Below are positions 31,335 through 42,723 of a stretch of DNA of 64,000 nt, in pieces. The notes under the pieces are model-generated. The model made no database searches and was not told where the DNA came from. It was given only the letters and a program-made list of their open reading frames with translations. A program made the translations under genes and the position numbers. How positions within the stretch are numbered: position 1 is the stretch's first letter; the number at the start of each line of letters is the position of its first letter. The stretch is taken from NCBI GenBank assembly GCA_019973155.2, contig BPQB01000023.1:310001-374000 (forward strand). The letters run 5' to 3'. This DNA comes from Phanerochaete sordida. Its lineage: Eukaryota > Basidiomycota > Agaricomycetes > Polyporales > Phanerochaetaceae.

Positions 31335-34300
31335 ATGACCCCTGCTCTCCGCAAGGTTTACCTTGTTCTCTTCGTCTCTGTCGTCCTCCAGCTCGCGTTT
31401 TCGGCCCCCGTCGATGCGGCCCATGGTTCCACCGCGTCGTCCCACGCCCGTCGGTCGCTCACCCTCAAAAAACGCGCTGCGCTAGAGAGGGCGGACGACC
31501 TCGTCGCCCGTGGCGGAGTCCGCAAAGTCGTGCGCGATGGACTCATTCCTGACGTTGTCGGTGAGTGCCTTGTTCCCTACCCGAGTGTGCTTGGCGTTCG
31601 GGTCTCTAGGCGTATCATGATGGCGACCAGGCGGGCGTGTTGCGCTTTTTACGCGTCGTGACGGGCGGGTCTCGCCTCCTTGAGGAGGTGGAAGCTCTGG
31701 TTGGCGACGAAGTGGTGGGGGACGTGCTCGTTCGCGTCCTGCATGGGGCGCGAGAGGAGGTCGATGAGCAGGCCAGAAAGCGCGAATATATCCCGTGATT
31801 GCTTTCTTCCACTAGACATGTACTGACGCTTTTGCGATATTATTAGACGGCGTTGACGGTGCTCTAGATGGCCTCACTTCGGGTCTGGGCCTTCCTGACC
31901 TTGGAAGTCCAACCGACCCATTTGACCCATCCGGCACGACCGCCCTGGTTCCCGCAAGTTCAACGTCCTTGGACCCCGCCGCGCCGACGGATTCATTGTC
32001 GGCGACCGACTCGGCTTCGGTCACGGCATCGGCGACTGATTCCGTGTCCGCGTCCAGCACCGACTCCTCGTCCGCGTCAAGCACGGATTCGGGGTCTGCG
32101 ACCCCGTCCGCCACGGATTCGAGTTCGTCTGCGAGCGCTACGGACAGCTCCTCCGCCACCAGTTCATCTGCGACAGACAGCGGATCTGCGTCGTCCACGG
32201 CCACGGACAGCTCTTCGGCTGCTTCGTCTACTTCAGACACGATCACCGCGTCGTCTGCAAGCTCGACCGGACCACCCGACATCCTCTCAAGTATCCTTGG
32301 TGGTGTTGGAACTGCGGTCTCCTCATTGGGCAGCGACCTCGGCAATGGTCTGACGTCTGTTGCAGGCGGTCTCACATCCGCCCTCGGAGACCTCACATCG
32401 ACGCCTGCGAGTAGCCCCACGCCCACTGACAGCGGTGTCTCGTCCTCTCCAACAGACAGCGCTTCCGCGTCCGCCACGGACAGCGCAACACCGGCCGACA
32501 GCTCTTCCGCGCCCTCGCCTACAGACACACCCTCGTCCCCAGCGTCGTCTCCTACGGATACTCCGGCGTCTTCGCCCACAGACTCCTCAGCTCCCGCGGC
32601 TACCACGACGCCTCCGGTTGACCCTCTTTCGAGCATCCTCAGCGGTGTGACGTCGGATTTGAGCTCCGTGATCAGCCAGGTCACGTCCGACCTCAGCTCG
32701 GTTGTCGCAACGGTCACCTCCGATATCGGTTCCGTGGTCACCAGTGCCGCGTCCGCAATCACCAGTGCCGCATCCGCTGTCTCGAGCGCTATCGACACCC
32801 CGCCGCCGTCGTCTTCGCCGACCGATGTAGCCAGTGCGACTTCCGACGCGCCTTCGTCCGCCAGCGGCGGGTCCGTTAGCTCCACCATTGACTCGTCGAG
32901 CGGTACCCCCACCTCTGCCAGTGTCGCGTCGTCGGCGTCTGCGCCCTCCGACCCGCTGTCGATCCTGTCGTCGATTCTCCCGTCCTCTATTCTCCCGTCC
33001 TCTATCCTCCCGTCGTCCATCCTCCCATCGTCGCTTCCGCCGATTCTTCCGAGTTCCGTGTCTTCCAGCGCAGACTCTGCGTCGTCGCAGGCTTCATCGG
33101 CGAGCGGCTCGATTACGAGCGTCGACACGTCTGGATCGCAGACCGCGTCGAGTGCCTCCATCACTGGCATCTCGGTCTCGGTTTCGGGTTTGCCCTCGAG
33201 TGGCCTGTCCTCGATCCTGTCCTCGATATTCTCGGGCTCAGAGAGCAGCACCGCTGTATCCGGAAGCATTACCTCGTCGCCGTCAGGTATCGCGTCGTCC
33301 GGTTCTGGCTCGGCCAGCGTGATCACGTCCTCCTCTGTCTCAGGTGCCAGCTCGTCGCCGTCTGGCGTCTCGTCCAGTCCATCCGACGGAATCACGTTCT
33401 CAGGTTCGAGCTCGTCAGTGAGCGCATCCATCACCGGCTCCGCCGTCTCTTCGTCGGCTTCAGGCAGTGTGTCTGGATCCTCTTCCGGTAGCATCACTGG
33501 GTCCGCCAGCCGCTCCTCGAGCGTGTCGGCGTCGTCAACGGTCATCATCAGCTTCCCGTCGAGCATCAGCAGCAGCGCGTCGGATTCGTTCACGTCGCTG
33601 TCCACGATCAGCTCGTCGAGTACCTCGTTCACGGAGACGCCGTCGATTGCGTCGCAGTTCAGTGGCCTCCTGACGAAGACCTCGCTCATCCTCGCCTCGC
33701 CGACAAGCAGCTCTTCAAGCAGCACGTCGCAGACGCTCAGCAACCCCGACCAGCCCACGACGTCGGTCTCGGTCTCCAGCGTCGCGCCAACCGCGAGCCC
33801 GAGCCAGGTTGCGCTCCCAGCCAACCTGCCCGCACGCATCTACCCGCCTGGCGGTGAGATTGACAGCCCCGGATCCGGCTTCACGCTGGTTTCCCTTCTC
33901 TTCGACGATGCGCTGCCGTGGCCCCTGGTTGCCCAGAGCTCCGACTCATCGACCCAGCTGTTCGCGTGGACGCCGCTGATCATCTCGACTGCGCTCAACA
34001 TCTCCGGTGAGTATTGTGTAGCGTCAGCACCGTGTTTATCATGCTAACTTCGACGTTCAAGACGACTCTGTGAAGACATTCGCCCTCCAGGTCTACGAGC
34101 CGAGCACCTATCTGAGCACTCAGGACCAGAACCAGCTCGAGACGGTCTTCCTCTCGTATATCCCCACGGCATACGTGTCCACGCTGGCGCAGCAGCTCTT
34201 GGTCAAGAACTCGGCGTTCTACACCGCGCTCCCGTCGCCGTACAGCGACCTTGCGAGCCACTTCGTCGCGACGTTCCCTGTCGAGTCTGTGCAGGCGCCG

Positions 34301-34717
34301 AGCCCGGGTGGTTCACAAAGCAATGGCGGTGGCGCGACGAGCGCAGGCACATCGAGCTCGGGCAAGACGCGCGAGGACGCGATCATCGGCGTCGTGAGTT
34401 CGCTCGGCGCGATCACACTGATCGTGCTCGCGTTCCTCGTCGTGCGCGCGGTGAAGCAGCGGCGCGCACTCGCGCACCGGCGATTGTCGGACCCGTCGGG
34501 CGGCGTAGACGACTTCGTCGGAGCTCGCCCCGAGAACCAGGACTTCGACCGGGACAGCGTGGGCGGGCAGCGGCGACGCAGCTTCTACTACGCGGAGGAC
34601 TCGCTCCGCGGGTTCGAGTCGGTGCAGGCGAGCGAGCAGATGATGCGCGAGCGCAGGCCCGTGAACGCGGAGATGATCGGCGCGCCGGTGCTGCGCGACA
34701 ACACGATGAACTGGTAG
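31335..34717 (+). CDS. MSB2: Mucin-type transmembrane signalling sensor, Msb2/Hkr1-like
   Basis: Exons 31335-31560, 31847-34006 and 34062-34717 give about 1013 aa. Signal peptide: hydrophobic YLVLFVSVVLQLAF near residues 9-22. Then about 600 residues of Ser/Thr/Ala/Pro-rich mucin, likely heavily O-glycosylated, with a SILPS tandem repeat. A conserved extracellular domain follows from about residue 753 (FTLVSLLFDDALPW, QLFAWTPLIISTALNIS, LQVYEPSTY, FLSYIPTAYVSTLAQQL), as in fungal Msb2 sensors upstream of the filamentation and appressorium MAP kinase pathway. One transmembrane helix (about 903-924, GVVSSLGAITLIVLAFLVV) and a basic cytoplasmic tail of about 90 residues complete it. Intron 1 (286 nt) is unusually long. 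Msb2 rather than another mucin is inferred from the C-terminal domain. Confidence 0.8.
31649..31799 (-). other. Antisense open stretch inside MSB2 intron 1
   Basis: About 49 open codons reading SRDIFALSGLLIDLLSRPMQ and continuing to ARPARHDA before a stop. The start resembles the kinase subdomain IX pattern (DIFALG...LL), but this is too short to assign. It may be a fragment of an inserted gene, or chance. Confidence 0.2.
32950..33045 (+). repeat. 15-nt tandem repeat encoding SILPS in MSB2
   Basis: Five successive copies of a (T/G)C(T/G)TC(T/C)AT(T/C)CTCCC-type unit encode Ser-Ile-Leu-Pro-Ser; variation is mostly at third positions. Confidence 0.8.
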
Positions 34718-34921
34718 TCTCCCCGAGCACGCCCCTCACGACCGGCGACGACGACTGCTGTCCACGCTATCCTTCTTCCTTCTCTTCCCCCACCTCCCTG
34801 TCGCTTTTGGCTTTCGCTGGGGCCCTCGCGGGCGTCCATTGCTTCATGCTAGAGGCGCAGAAGCGCCTCGTGCTATCTCTCTTACCCCTGGTCACCATTA
34901 TCGAGGTTGTTGTCTGACTTT

Positions 34922-34956
34922 GTTTCCTGCGTTTCTTGCGTTTCTTGCGTTTCTTG
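34922..34956. repeat. 10-bp minisatellite, about 3.5 copies
   Basis: GTTTCCTGCG followed by GTTTCTTGCG units in the presumed MSB2 3' UTR. Confidence 0.85.
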
Positions 34957-36413
34957 TCTGGCTGTCGTACGGGAAAATGTATTTATCGGTAGGTAGGCAC
35001 GCGGTGCGCGTGCGGCTGCGCGCGGCGGTCCCCCTGGCGACCCCGCCGGCCGACGCACGCGCCGCGCTGGACGATCTAGAGGTGCGCAATGTATCGTTTC
35101 GTCGCCGTCAGACGCTGCACACTACTCCTCCCCCGCCGCTCCCGGACTGTATACCCTCGTGTCTGTTTTCCCTTTCGCTTTCCGCGCTGGAGCGAGGACG
35201 ATACCCCCCTTTGTTTTGCGAAACGCTCTCGGGCTGGCCGACTTCTATACGCGTATTATTAATTTTTCTTGTGATGCTTTCATGACCGTGGCACGCGCGG
35301 GGTTGTATACTCTCCTTTTGTATAGCGGAGAATGTAGACATACGATGCCATCTGTCGGGGCGAAGATGAACAAACCATGTTGTACGCGGAAGGTAATGCA
35401 GTGTACATCTGCCCTTGTTGCATTTGTACTCGCAGCAGCTTCGCCCTGCTTCGCCGTCGGGTTACGTGGGTAAAAGTGTACATCTTGAGCTTGTGCAGAG
35501 AGAGGTTGTACAAGTCGAAGGCGCGGAGTTGAGTGAGTGTTATTGGATGGATAGAGCGGACACCTTTGGTTGGTGGTGTGTGTGCTGCTCTACGTCTACA
35601 CTAGTCGCTCTGGTGGGCTGCTCAGGATTGCCAAGTTGGAACTGCTTTGCTTCGCCCGCTCTCGCTTGGGGTAGGCTTATTGCCCGTTCTGGTAGCTTAC
35701 ATGATCACGCTCCGACATCTTCTTTTCGTCCCGTCCTCCTCTTTCTTTTATTCCACCATGTGCTGCTCCGAGCTCTCACCAATTCTGCTCTAGCCGACCG
35801 ACAGAGCGATCTACCACCTCACGACGCGGCAAAACGAATTTTTGAGCATCTTCCGCCGGCACGCGTCGCGCATATAGTCACTCACGGGTCCGGACATCGC
35901 ACCCCGAAACCGTCGCCTCGTCGACATTAACCACCTCTCTCACTCTCATACGAGTACTGGAACCCCGCGTCTTTGCGCAATACGCGTAGAATTCGCGCGT
36001 CGAGCGTTCGCCGTCGCCGCCATGCTCACGAAGAGCCACGGTTCAAGGTCCAAGACTCGCCCTCACATCCGAACGGCCTTCGTCTCCACCGCGCCGTTGT
36101 GGAGTATGTACTCGTGGCTTCCAGCCAAGTTCAAGGGCATGCCAGGTGTTGTCTCTCTTCGCTCTGGCGCTGCTCCCTCGAAGCTCGTCGTCGTCGCGGC
36201 GGTACCTTCCGTGCACCTCCGTTCGCGCGAACACCCTAGGGAGTCGTTCACCGCGCCACCACTTCGCTCACACCCTCCCTTGCGATGAGCGACAATTCTC
36301 TATATCAGGCGTCGTCACTCAGCGACCCCAAGCCAAGCTCAAGTGCGCACTGCGGACGAGAGTCCACGGGGTCCAGGGCCGGCAGTATGCTGTGCACGTG
36401 TTTTTGTGGGGAT

Positions 36414-36421
36414 TGACGTCA
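36414..36421. promoter_or_regulatory. Palindromic CRE/ATF site upstream of Vip1-like gene
   Basis: Perfect TGACGTCA 133 bp before the ATG, and about 55 bp upstream of the TATA box. This is the site bound by Atf1-type bZIP stress regulators; use here is inference. Confidence 0.5.
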
Positions 36422-36476
36422 CGCGTCTCCCGCAGGATCGAGATGCTCCAGAGCTGATTTTCGGCCAGGCCAAAGG

Positions 36477-36482
36477 TATAAA
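36477..36482 (+). promoter_or_regulatory. TATA box of Vip1-like gene
   Basis: GGTATAAAGG 72 bp before the ATG. Confidence 0.6.
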
Positions 36483-36553
36483 GGCCTGCGCAGCTCGTCA
36501 TCGCCATCCCAGATATCAACCACCCTCTTCCACCCCATACCTACCTAACCACC

Positions 36554-37498
36554 ATGTCTGCCACCACCTTTGAAGTCCACGTCTCTGGCATCGCGCCCCA
36601 GACCACGGAGCAGCACTTGAACGAGTTCTTCTCGTACGTTGGACCTTTGCGTGTCGCGCTTCGCAAACACTCACGATGCCATGCAGGTTCTGCGGCAAGA
36701 TCTCCAGAATCGATTTCCACCAGGACACCAAGTCCGCAGTCGTCCACTTTGAGAAGGCGTCCGCTGCCAAGACAGCGCTGATGCTGAACGGCGGCACGCT
36801 CGATGGCTCGCAGCTCTCTGTCACCTCGCCCTCCGAGCACCACGAGCAGGAGACACACCACGAGGGCCCCATCGACCAGTCGGACAAGCCGCGTGCGGGC
36901 ATCGCTGCGGAGTACCTCGCTCGCGGCTACAAGCTCAGCGACCAGGTGCTCCAGCGCGCGATCGAGCTCGACAACACGCACGGCATCAGCAACCGCTTCC
37001 TGAGCTACATCTCGAGCCTCGACACGACGCTCGGCGAGAAGACACTCGGCCCCCAGAAGACGATCAGCGGCAAGCTTCAGGAGACGCTTGCGCAGGCGAC
37101 CGAGCAGGCGAAGACGATCGACCAGCAGCGCGGGATCAGCACCAAGGCGACGGACGTGCGTATACCCTGGTTCGGCTTCGCGCTTCATGACTGACGTGCC
37201 CTTTTAGTACTACTCTCGTGCGCTGTCTTCGCCATGGGGCCAGAAGGTCAAGGCGTTCTACACCACGACGTCCAAGCAGGTGTTCGACATCCACGAGGAG
37301 GCGCGCCGCATCGCATCCGAGAACCCCCACGCGCAGCCCGGCGCACCACACGACACCGGCATCTCGACCGGTGTGGGCACCGCCGCGCCGCCGGTCAGCT
37401 CTGAGGTACGCACTACCACGGGGCCGATCATCCCAGACCAAGGCGTCGAGTCGCAGAGCGGTAGCATCAAGACCGGCGAGGCCCCGGTTGTGCTCTGA
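36554..37498 (+). CDS. VIP1: RRM RNA-binding protein, Vip1-like
   Basis: Exons 36554-36633, 36687-37155 and 37208-37498 give about 279 aa. An N-terminal RRM (residues about 5-75) begins FEVHVSGIAPQTTEQHLNEF, and its RNP1-like strand is SAVVHFEKASAAKTAL. A conserved helical segment follows with AAEYLARGYKLSDQVLQRAI and DNTHGISNRFLSYI, typical of the fungal Vip1 family (annotated in some fungi as actin cytoskeleton protein VIP1). The C-terminal third is low-complexity with HEEARRIASENP and Gly/Thr/Ser-rich sequence. Cytosolic mRNA-binding role inferred from the RRM. The promoter has a palindromic CRE and a TATA box. Confidence 0.85.
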
Positions 37499-39418
37499 GG
37501 AAAGGACGGATAAACGGACCACACGAAGTGTACGATACGCGGGACTGGGGGATACCATTGGATGCTAGCTGATCTTTGTAAATGTACCATAGACCCTCCT
37601 TAGCTATCTCGACTATAACGTCACACACATGTCAGCGCGACCAGCGAAAATTTGCAGAGCAACTGAGCGGGTCTCGACGCGACGAGCAGGCTTCTGCAGG
37701 CGTATCTTTAGTCGGGAAAATGTTGGGACGTACCGGAGGGCAAAGCCCCAGCGGACGTCGGCCGACGAAGCGTCGGTCGGGTCGCTGAGATAGAGGCGCG
37801 GGCAGAGTTACAAGTACTCACCTCTGCAGATATGAAACACTCTACATCCCGCCTTTCTCCCCTATCTTGCTGTCGATGTCTGGACTGTCTAGTGGAGACC
37901 CTGGACGGCCGTCTGTTGGACCTGCGACTCCGACACGGCTCCGGGGGCTTCTGACAATGTGCAGCTGGACGCTATGCATCACCATACCCACGTCGATGTC
38001 CCTCTAGCCGGGCCAGGTGGCCACCTATCTGAACGCTGTACATACCTTGCTGCTCGTCGCGTCCCGCGCCGCGCGAAAGCAAACACTGGGCGCTTCTGCG
38101 CGGCGGCGCAACCTGGAGCCGTACCTGCAAGACAGCGCAAGACGAGGCGGCGCCCGACATATCTGCACTACAGGAGACGTTGGAAAGTCAGAAGGGTTGA
38201 TAATGATAACGGTGAAGACGGAATACGAGGTGCGCGACTACTTCCTCGAGACGTACGAGGACCTGACGGAGGCGATTTGTCCGGCGTGTTTCAACCCCTG
38301 GCACAATCGTCCAGTTGGAGGTGTGTAGCTCGATCCTTTACCTGAGCAGCCCCATGGGGGATCTTGCCAAGGCTCGTCCCCACTCTGTGGGCGTATTGAG
38401 TGGCGACTCTGGATTACGAAGTCGACACCAGCGGTCCCCATCGCACTAACGACCCCACACCACCCTCACCACTGTCCGAGCCTCGCCCACGCTCATGTAT
38501 GTCTCACATTCAGCTCGACCTTTCGCCCAATGGCCGCAGCGCATTCGAGGGTGCGGCCAGGTTGCACCAACGCATCGGCCTAGCAGCTCTTCGAGGCTGT
38601 GATGGTCGATACGGGGCCTCCGACAGAACCACCTCGTGCGCTCCAATCGCACGCAGCCACCAGATTCCGGGCGGCCCGCGGGTGCAGTACGCGGCGTTAG
38701 TCTGGTGTTAGTCAAGGGCACCGGCGTGTCCGCATGATATCGAGGCGGAGGGCGGTCCCAGGCGCGCCCCGTGTGTGTCCGCCGCCACGAGACCGTGCAC
38801 GCGCGCCCTGGCGTGTGTATAAGGGGCCTCGGGGCGGACGCAAAGACACGCTGGGCGCGGCGTCGCTGCGCGGGGAAGGCGCAAGGCACGCTGCCGGCGG
38901 GCGGGAGAAGGCCGTCCGCGGCGACGCTTCGTGATCTCGAAAATCGCCAAAATCAAAATCAAAATCGAGCGATGTCTTAGTGCTGCTCTGTCAAATTCCC
39001 GGAAGATGTCATCACTCGCGCGGGGGGCAGCGCAGGCTGTCGCGACACCAACCGCGCGCGAGCGCGATAGGGCTGAGGTGTTTCCAGCAGCCAGCAGCCA
39101 ATCAGCGCGCACGGACGCGAGGCGGAACACCCTGGTCGCGACCGATGCGAGCCGATGTATATTCGCCCGTGGCGAGTGTTTTGCGGGGCCACCGTTTAGC
39201 ACCGCGCGCTGCGTCCTCGTCCCGCACGGACTATCCGTTTTGCGCGTGCCCGGGAGCAAAGTAATGCCTCGGGCGACGCTCGTCTGCTGATCGGCGGCGG
39301 GCGCGGTCGCCACGTAAAACTAGCAGCGGGCGGCGCGCGCTGCCCTTTTCTCTGCCTCGCTCGCCCCGCCGGCCGCTCGCCTCCTTCCTCCTTCGCCCTC
39401 TGCGCCCGCCCACGCGCG
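37499..39418. other. Long intergenic region before DUF6534-like copy 1
   Basis: 1.9 kb. An open stretch at 38197-38328 reads ITVKTEYEVRDYFLETYEDL and then a Cys-rich ICPACFNPWHN before a stop. It has coding-like composition but no start of its own that I trust. A TATA-like GTGTATAAGG lies at 38814. Nothing else supported. Confidence 0.4.
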
Positions 39419-41459
39419 ATGCTCCCCGCCGTCGCCCTCGCGTTCAGTGATCTCGATGCGCTCGACACGCCGCAGCTCCGCGCGACGCTCGGCGCGATGC
39501 TCATCGGCGGCTTCATCTGCATCTTGTGAGCCGCGCTCCCGTTCTCTGTGCACGGCCTCTGATCGCCCTGCGCCTGCGCCCCCTCGCCCGTTACTCCCGC
39601 CCTCAACGCCGCACCCCGCCTTCCGCATGCGATGCGCGTGCGCACGCCAGCCTGTCGGGCATCGTGACCATGCAGGCGTACCTGTACTATCGCGTGTACC
39701 AGAAGGACGCGCTCCGCTTCAAGCTGACGGTGCGTTCTCGTTCTCTGATGTCGCTCCGCCAAGTGGTCTGATGCACGAGCGCAGGTCACCGGGCTGTGGT
39801 GAGTGTGGCTCTCGCCGTGCACTGCGACGTCTGGAGCTGACTCGTACCTGCAGGTCGCTGGACCTTCTGCACAGCTGCATGGTGTGCTTTACAGCCTGGA
39901 CGTACATGGTCGAGCACTTTGGGGACGCCAACGAGGCTAAGAATATATATTGGTACGTCTATGCTTTCTGGCGTCTTGCACTCTTCTAATGGTGCTGCAG
40001 GAGTGTAGCATTCTCTATCGCTATAACAGTGAGTCCTGCGCCCAGGAAGCCACTGCCATGCTGACCGCTGGGAAAGGCATTCGTCACGCTCATTGTACAC
40101 CTGTAAGCTTGCGCCTGGCTTCCTATCTGCAATGACAACTGACGAATGCACGCAGCTTCTTCACACACCGCCTATACACAAGTACGTCGAAGGCACACGC
40201 CCAATACTCGGATGCTGATCTGTCGAACAGTCAGTAAGAGTAATTTGTGGCTGATTATACCCATGGGTACCCTCGCCGTCCTCCGTGTCGGTAAGTCGCG
40301 TGTATTGTGTATCTACGCACCCTCCGCTCACCCGTGCTCTCCAGCCGTTGCACTTGGTATGTGACGCTCACCGCGATACAGCCATCGCCCAATCCTAACA
40401 GGTCCCTTCTGCAGTTACGACCGCCAAGATGATCCAACTAAAGACCTACGAAGTGTTTATTGACCAAGTGAACGTGCGTCTTCGCCTCCGCATCCTCATT
40501 CTCGTGTATCGCTCATTGGAGCGCGTATAGTGGGTGTTCACGTTGGGTCTTGGCATATCCGCCGTGATGGATATCCTCATCGCCGGCGGGCTGTCCTACT
40601 ACTTGCGAAAGAGCAAGTCTGGCTTCTCCACGTGGGTGGCGCGTCCTTCGTCTTACTCACTATTTTGTTGATGCTCGCCGGCTCTGCAGCATGGATCAGA
40701 TCATTGACAGTCTCGTGCTGTACACGGTCGAAAGCGGGCTTATCACCTGGTGAGTACCTGCCGTTGGCACGCCGCAGCACCGAACGCTCATGTGGCGTAG
40801 CATTACTACGATTGTCTCTCTAGTCTGCGTAAGTCCTCCTGCTTGGTCTCCCGGCCTGGCGCTAAGCATTCTGCAGTGGACGACCATGTCGAACAACCTG
40901 ATTTTCCTGGGTCTACACTTTACCATCTCCAAGCGTAGGCCGTCCAACATCTGTGTAGCTGCTCAGTGCTAACCCCAACTTCAGTCTATGCCAATTCACT
41001 CCTTGCCACGTGTGTATTATGCTCTCTTGCTCTTGGCGCAAGCTGATTGGACGCTGCGCAGCCTTAATTCCCGTAAATCCCTGAAATTCCGTTCTCAACA
41101 GTCGTCAGACAAGGCCGCAGGCGACCTCGCCATGCCAGTACTCTTCCCCAGCCGCAGCCGACGCCGCTTCTCACTGGTGCGTCTGCCGTCTGCTCTACCA
41201 CGATACCCGCTCTCTGACGACGGCAGTCCGCATTGCAGTCGCGCAACGAGGTGAACCCCCTCAGCACGATCGGCGTAGGTGTCCTCCCCGATCCGTCGAG
41301 CGCGTACCCGCGATGCTCACGCGCGCTCCTCCGGCGCAGGTCGAGATCAACGTCCAGAAGACCATCCGCCGCGAGATCGACGGCCAGTTCGTCGAGGCCC
41401 CGCTTGACGACGACGCGCAGTCCCGCTCGACGGACATCAAAACGTCGCCGGAGATCTGA
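39419..41459 (+). CDS. Seven-helix membrane protein, DUF6534-like, copy 1
   Basis: A gene fragmented into roughly 15 very short exons; ATG at 39419, stop ending 41459, about 340 aa. Spliced segments in order: TLGAMLIGGFICI, LSGIVTMQAYLYYRVYQKD, LDLLHSCMVCFTAWTYMVEH, WSVAFSIAITAFVTLIVHLF, FTHRLY, NLWLIIPMGTLAVLRV, FTLGLGISAVMDILIAGGLS, YYLRKSKSGFST, MDQIIDSLVLYTVESGLIT, NNLIFLGLHFTISKLYANS, and a hydrophilic tail with VEINVQKTIRREIDGQF. This is the fungal DUF6534 architecture: seven predicted helices, conserved QxYLYxRxY, and SGFSxT-xxxIDxLVLYTVExGL. Function unknown. Individual exon ends are hand-placed; the extent is firm. Copy 2 lies 1.3 kb downstream, same strand. Confidence 0.75.
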
Positions 41460-42723
41460 GTGCCCGCGCCCACATGGCGCCGCGCGCTCTCGCTGTATTT
41501 TCTACGTCGGAGTCGGAGACTCTGGAAAATTATGGTACATGGAAGCTCTATATTTTGTTCTCTTTCTTCGGGCGGAGGGGGAGGCAGCGGTGCTGGTACG
41601 CTCGTTGATGTCGTTCACGCCCCTGTTGTAATGCGGCAGCTCCCGTCGTGCTTTCTGACGACGGGGCGCACATCCTTAGCTTATGTTAATGCATGAATAC
41701 ATTATGTGGATTCACACCTCGCGGTCGCCATCCGCGCTGCCCTCGGGCCATCCGTGTCCCTCGGTTTGCTTTGTAAGTCACCCTGCTCTGTCCTTCGCCT
41801 CTTTCCTGAATCTCACACGCTCACACGCTCTTGAGCATGGCCCTTGCCGGTCTCTATACGACGTCTTGCGGTCGCGCAGCGAGTCCGTCGGCCTGGTGGA
41901 TGCCCCGAGGACGGCCGGAGGATGGCTGCATATCAGGAACGGGTGCGCGCGCGACATTGACTGGGGTTCGAACCAGGCGTCGGGGTCGCAGCGAGCATGC
42001 TGTGCGCTGCGCTAGAAGTTCTACGTAGAGCGACCGACGTCGGGGAGGAGGTCCCCGGAGGTCGCGGCCCCGCCACCAGCGACTCGGCAAACACACGGCG
42101 CCCGGGATAAAATGCATTTCCCGTGATATTTTGGCTACGGAGAGGCGCCCAGGACAAAGTCTAAAGTGAACCTCGCCCAGGGCCGCGACACTCGTCCGCG
42201 AGAACCTCGTGGGCTCCCGTCTCCGACACAGAGATAGCAGGGTAGGAGACGGGGATGCATTTCGGAAGGAAATCTCTTCGCGGCCGTGACGCACCGAGGG
42301 CGACGCGCTTTCGGAGACACGCTTCCGCAGCCTAGAGCCCGCCGCACGCTAAAACCTCTGGGCAGGCCCGGCAAGGGACCGTGATCGCACAGATCTCCTG
42401 GGAGTCCCCGCCGTTGCTCAGGTGCACACAGATCGGGCCATCCACGACGCCATCATCAATATAAGCTAGTGCGATTCGACCCTCGCAATTTTATAGCCGT
42501 CGCAGAACGCCATGCACCGCGCCTTGCTCCTCTAAGGGACCAAGCAGGGTGCGCCCACTGCTCGATATATACCTTGCATCTCTTTCTTCTTCCCTTCGTG
42601 TAGTGCCGTCCTGCCTGCGGCGGCGTACGGAGAACAGCCTACCTTCCGACCTTCTTCCTCTGCTGGACAAGACCACGCGTTGCAGTTCGTCCTTGGCGCC
42701 GTGTCCTCTGCGGAAGAGCCACC
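41460..42723. other. Intergenic between the DUF6534-like copies
   Basis: 1.26 kb with the 3' region of copy 1 and the promoter of copy 2 (ATATATA near 42563). A GGGGTTCGAACC motif at 41962 looks like a tRNA T-arm, but no tRNA folds around it. No gene supported. Confidence 0.5.

Larger units (their letters stand above)
34718..36553. other. Long intergenic region between MSB2 and the Vip1-like gene
   Basis: 1.8 kb. The near part is MSB2 3' UTR with a GTTTCTTGCG minisatellite. The far part is the Vip1-like promoter. Short open frames at 36022-36288 (88 codons) and 36285-36416 (43 codons, starting MSDNSLYQASSLSDPK) have ATGs but no family support. Confidence 0.5.

Noticed and set aside
31812..33839. 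675-codon minus-strand open frame opposite the MSB2 mucin region
   Set aside because: It is the antisense of a TCG/TCC/ACG-rich repeat, which gives CGA/GGA/CGT-type codons without stops. Its composition (Asp/Glu/Val/Ser) is only the mirror of the mucin codons, and the sense frame has signal peptide, TM helix and a conserved domain.
38708..39313. 201-codon minus-strand frame in the DUF6534 copy 1 promoter region
   Set aside because: No family support, overlapping open frames in other phases, and composition expected of a GC-rich non-coding region.
41930..42016. Possible tRNA around GGGGTTCGAACC
   Set aside because: The T-stem does not pair properly in either orientation, and no acceptor, D or anticodon stems fit at the right spacing.
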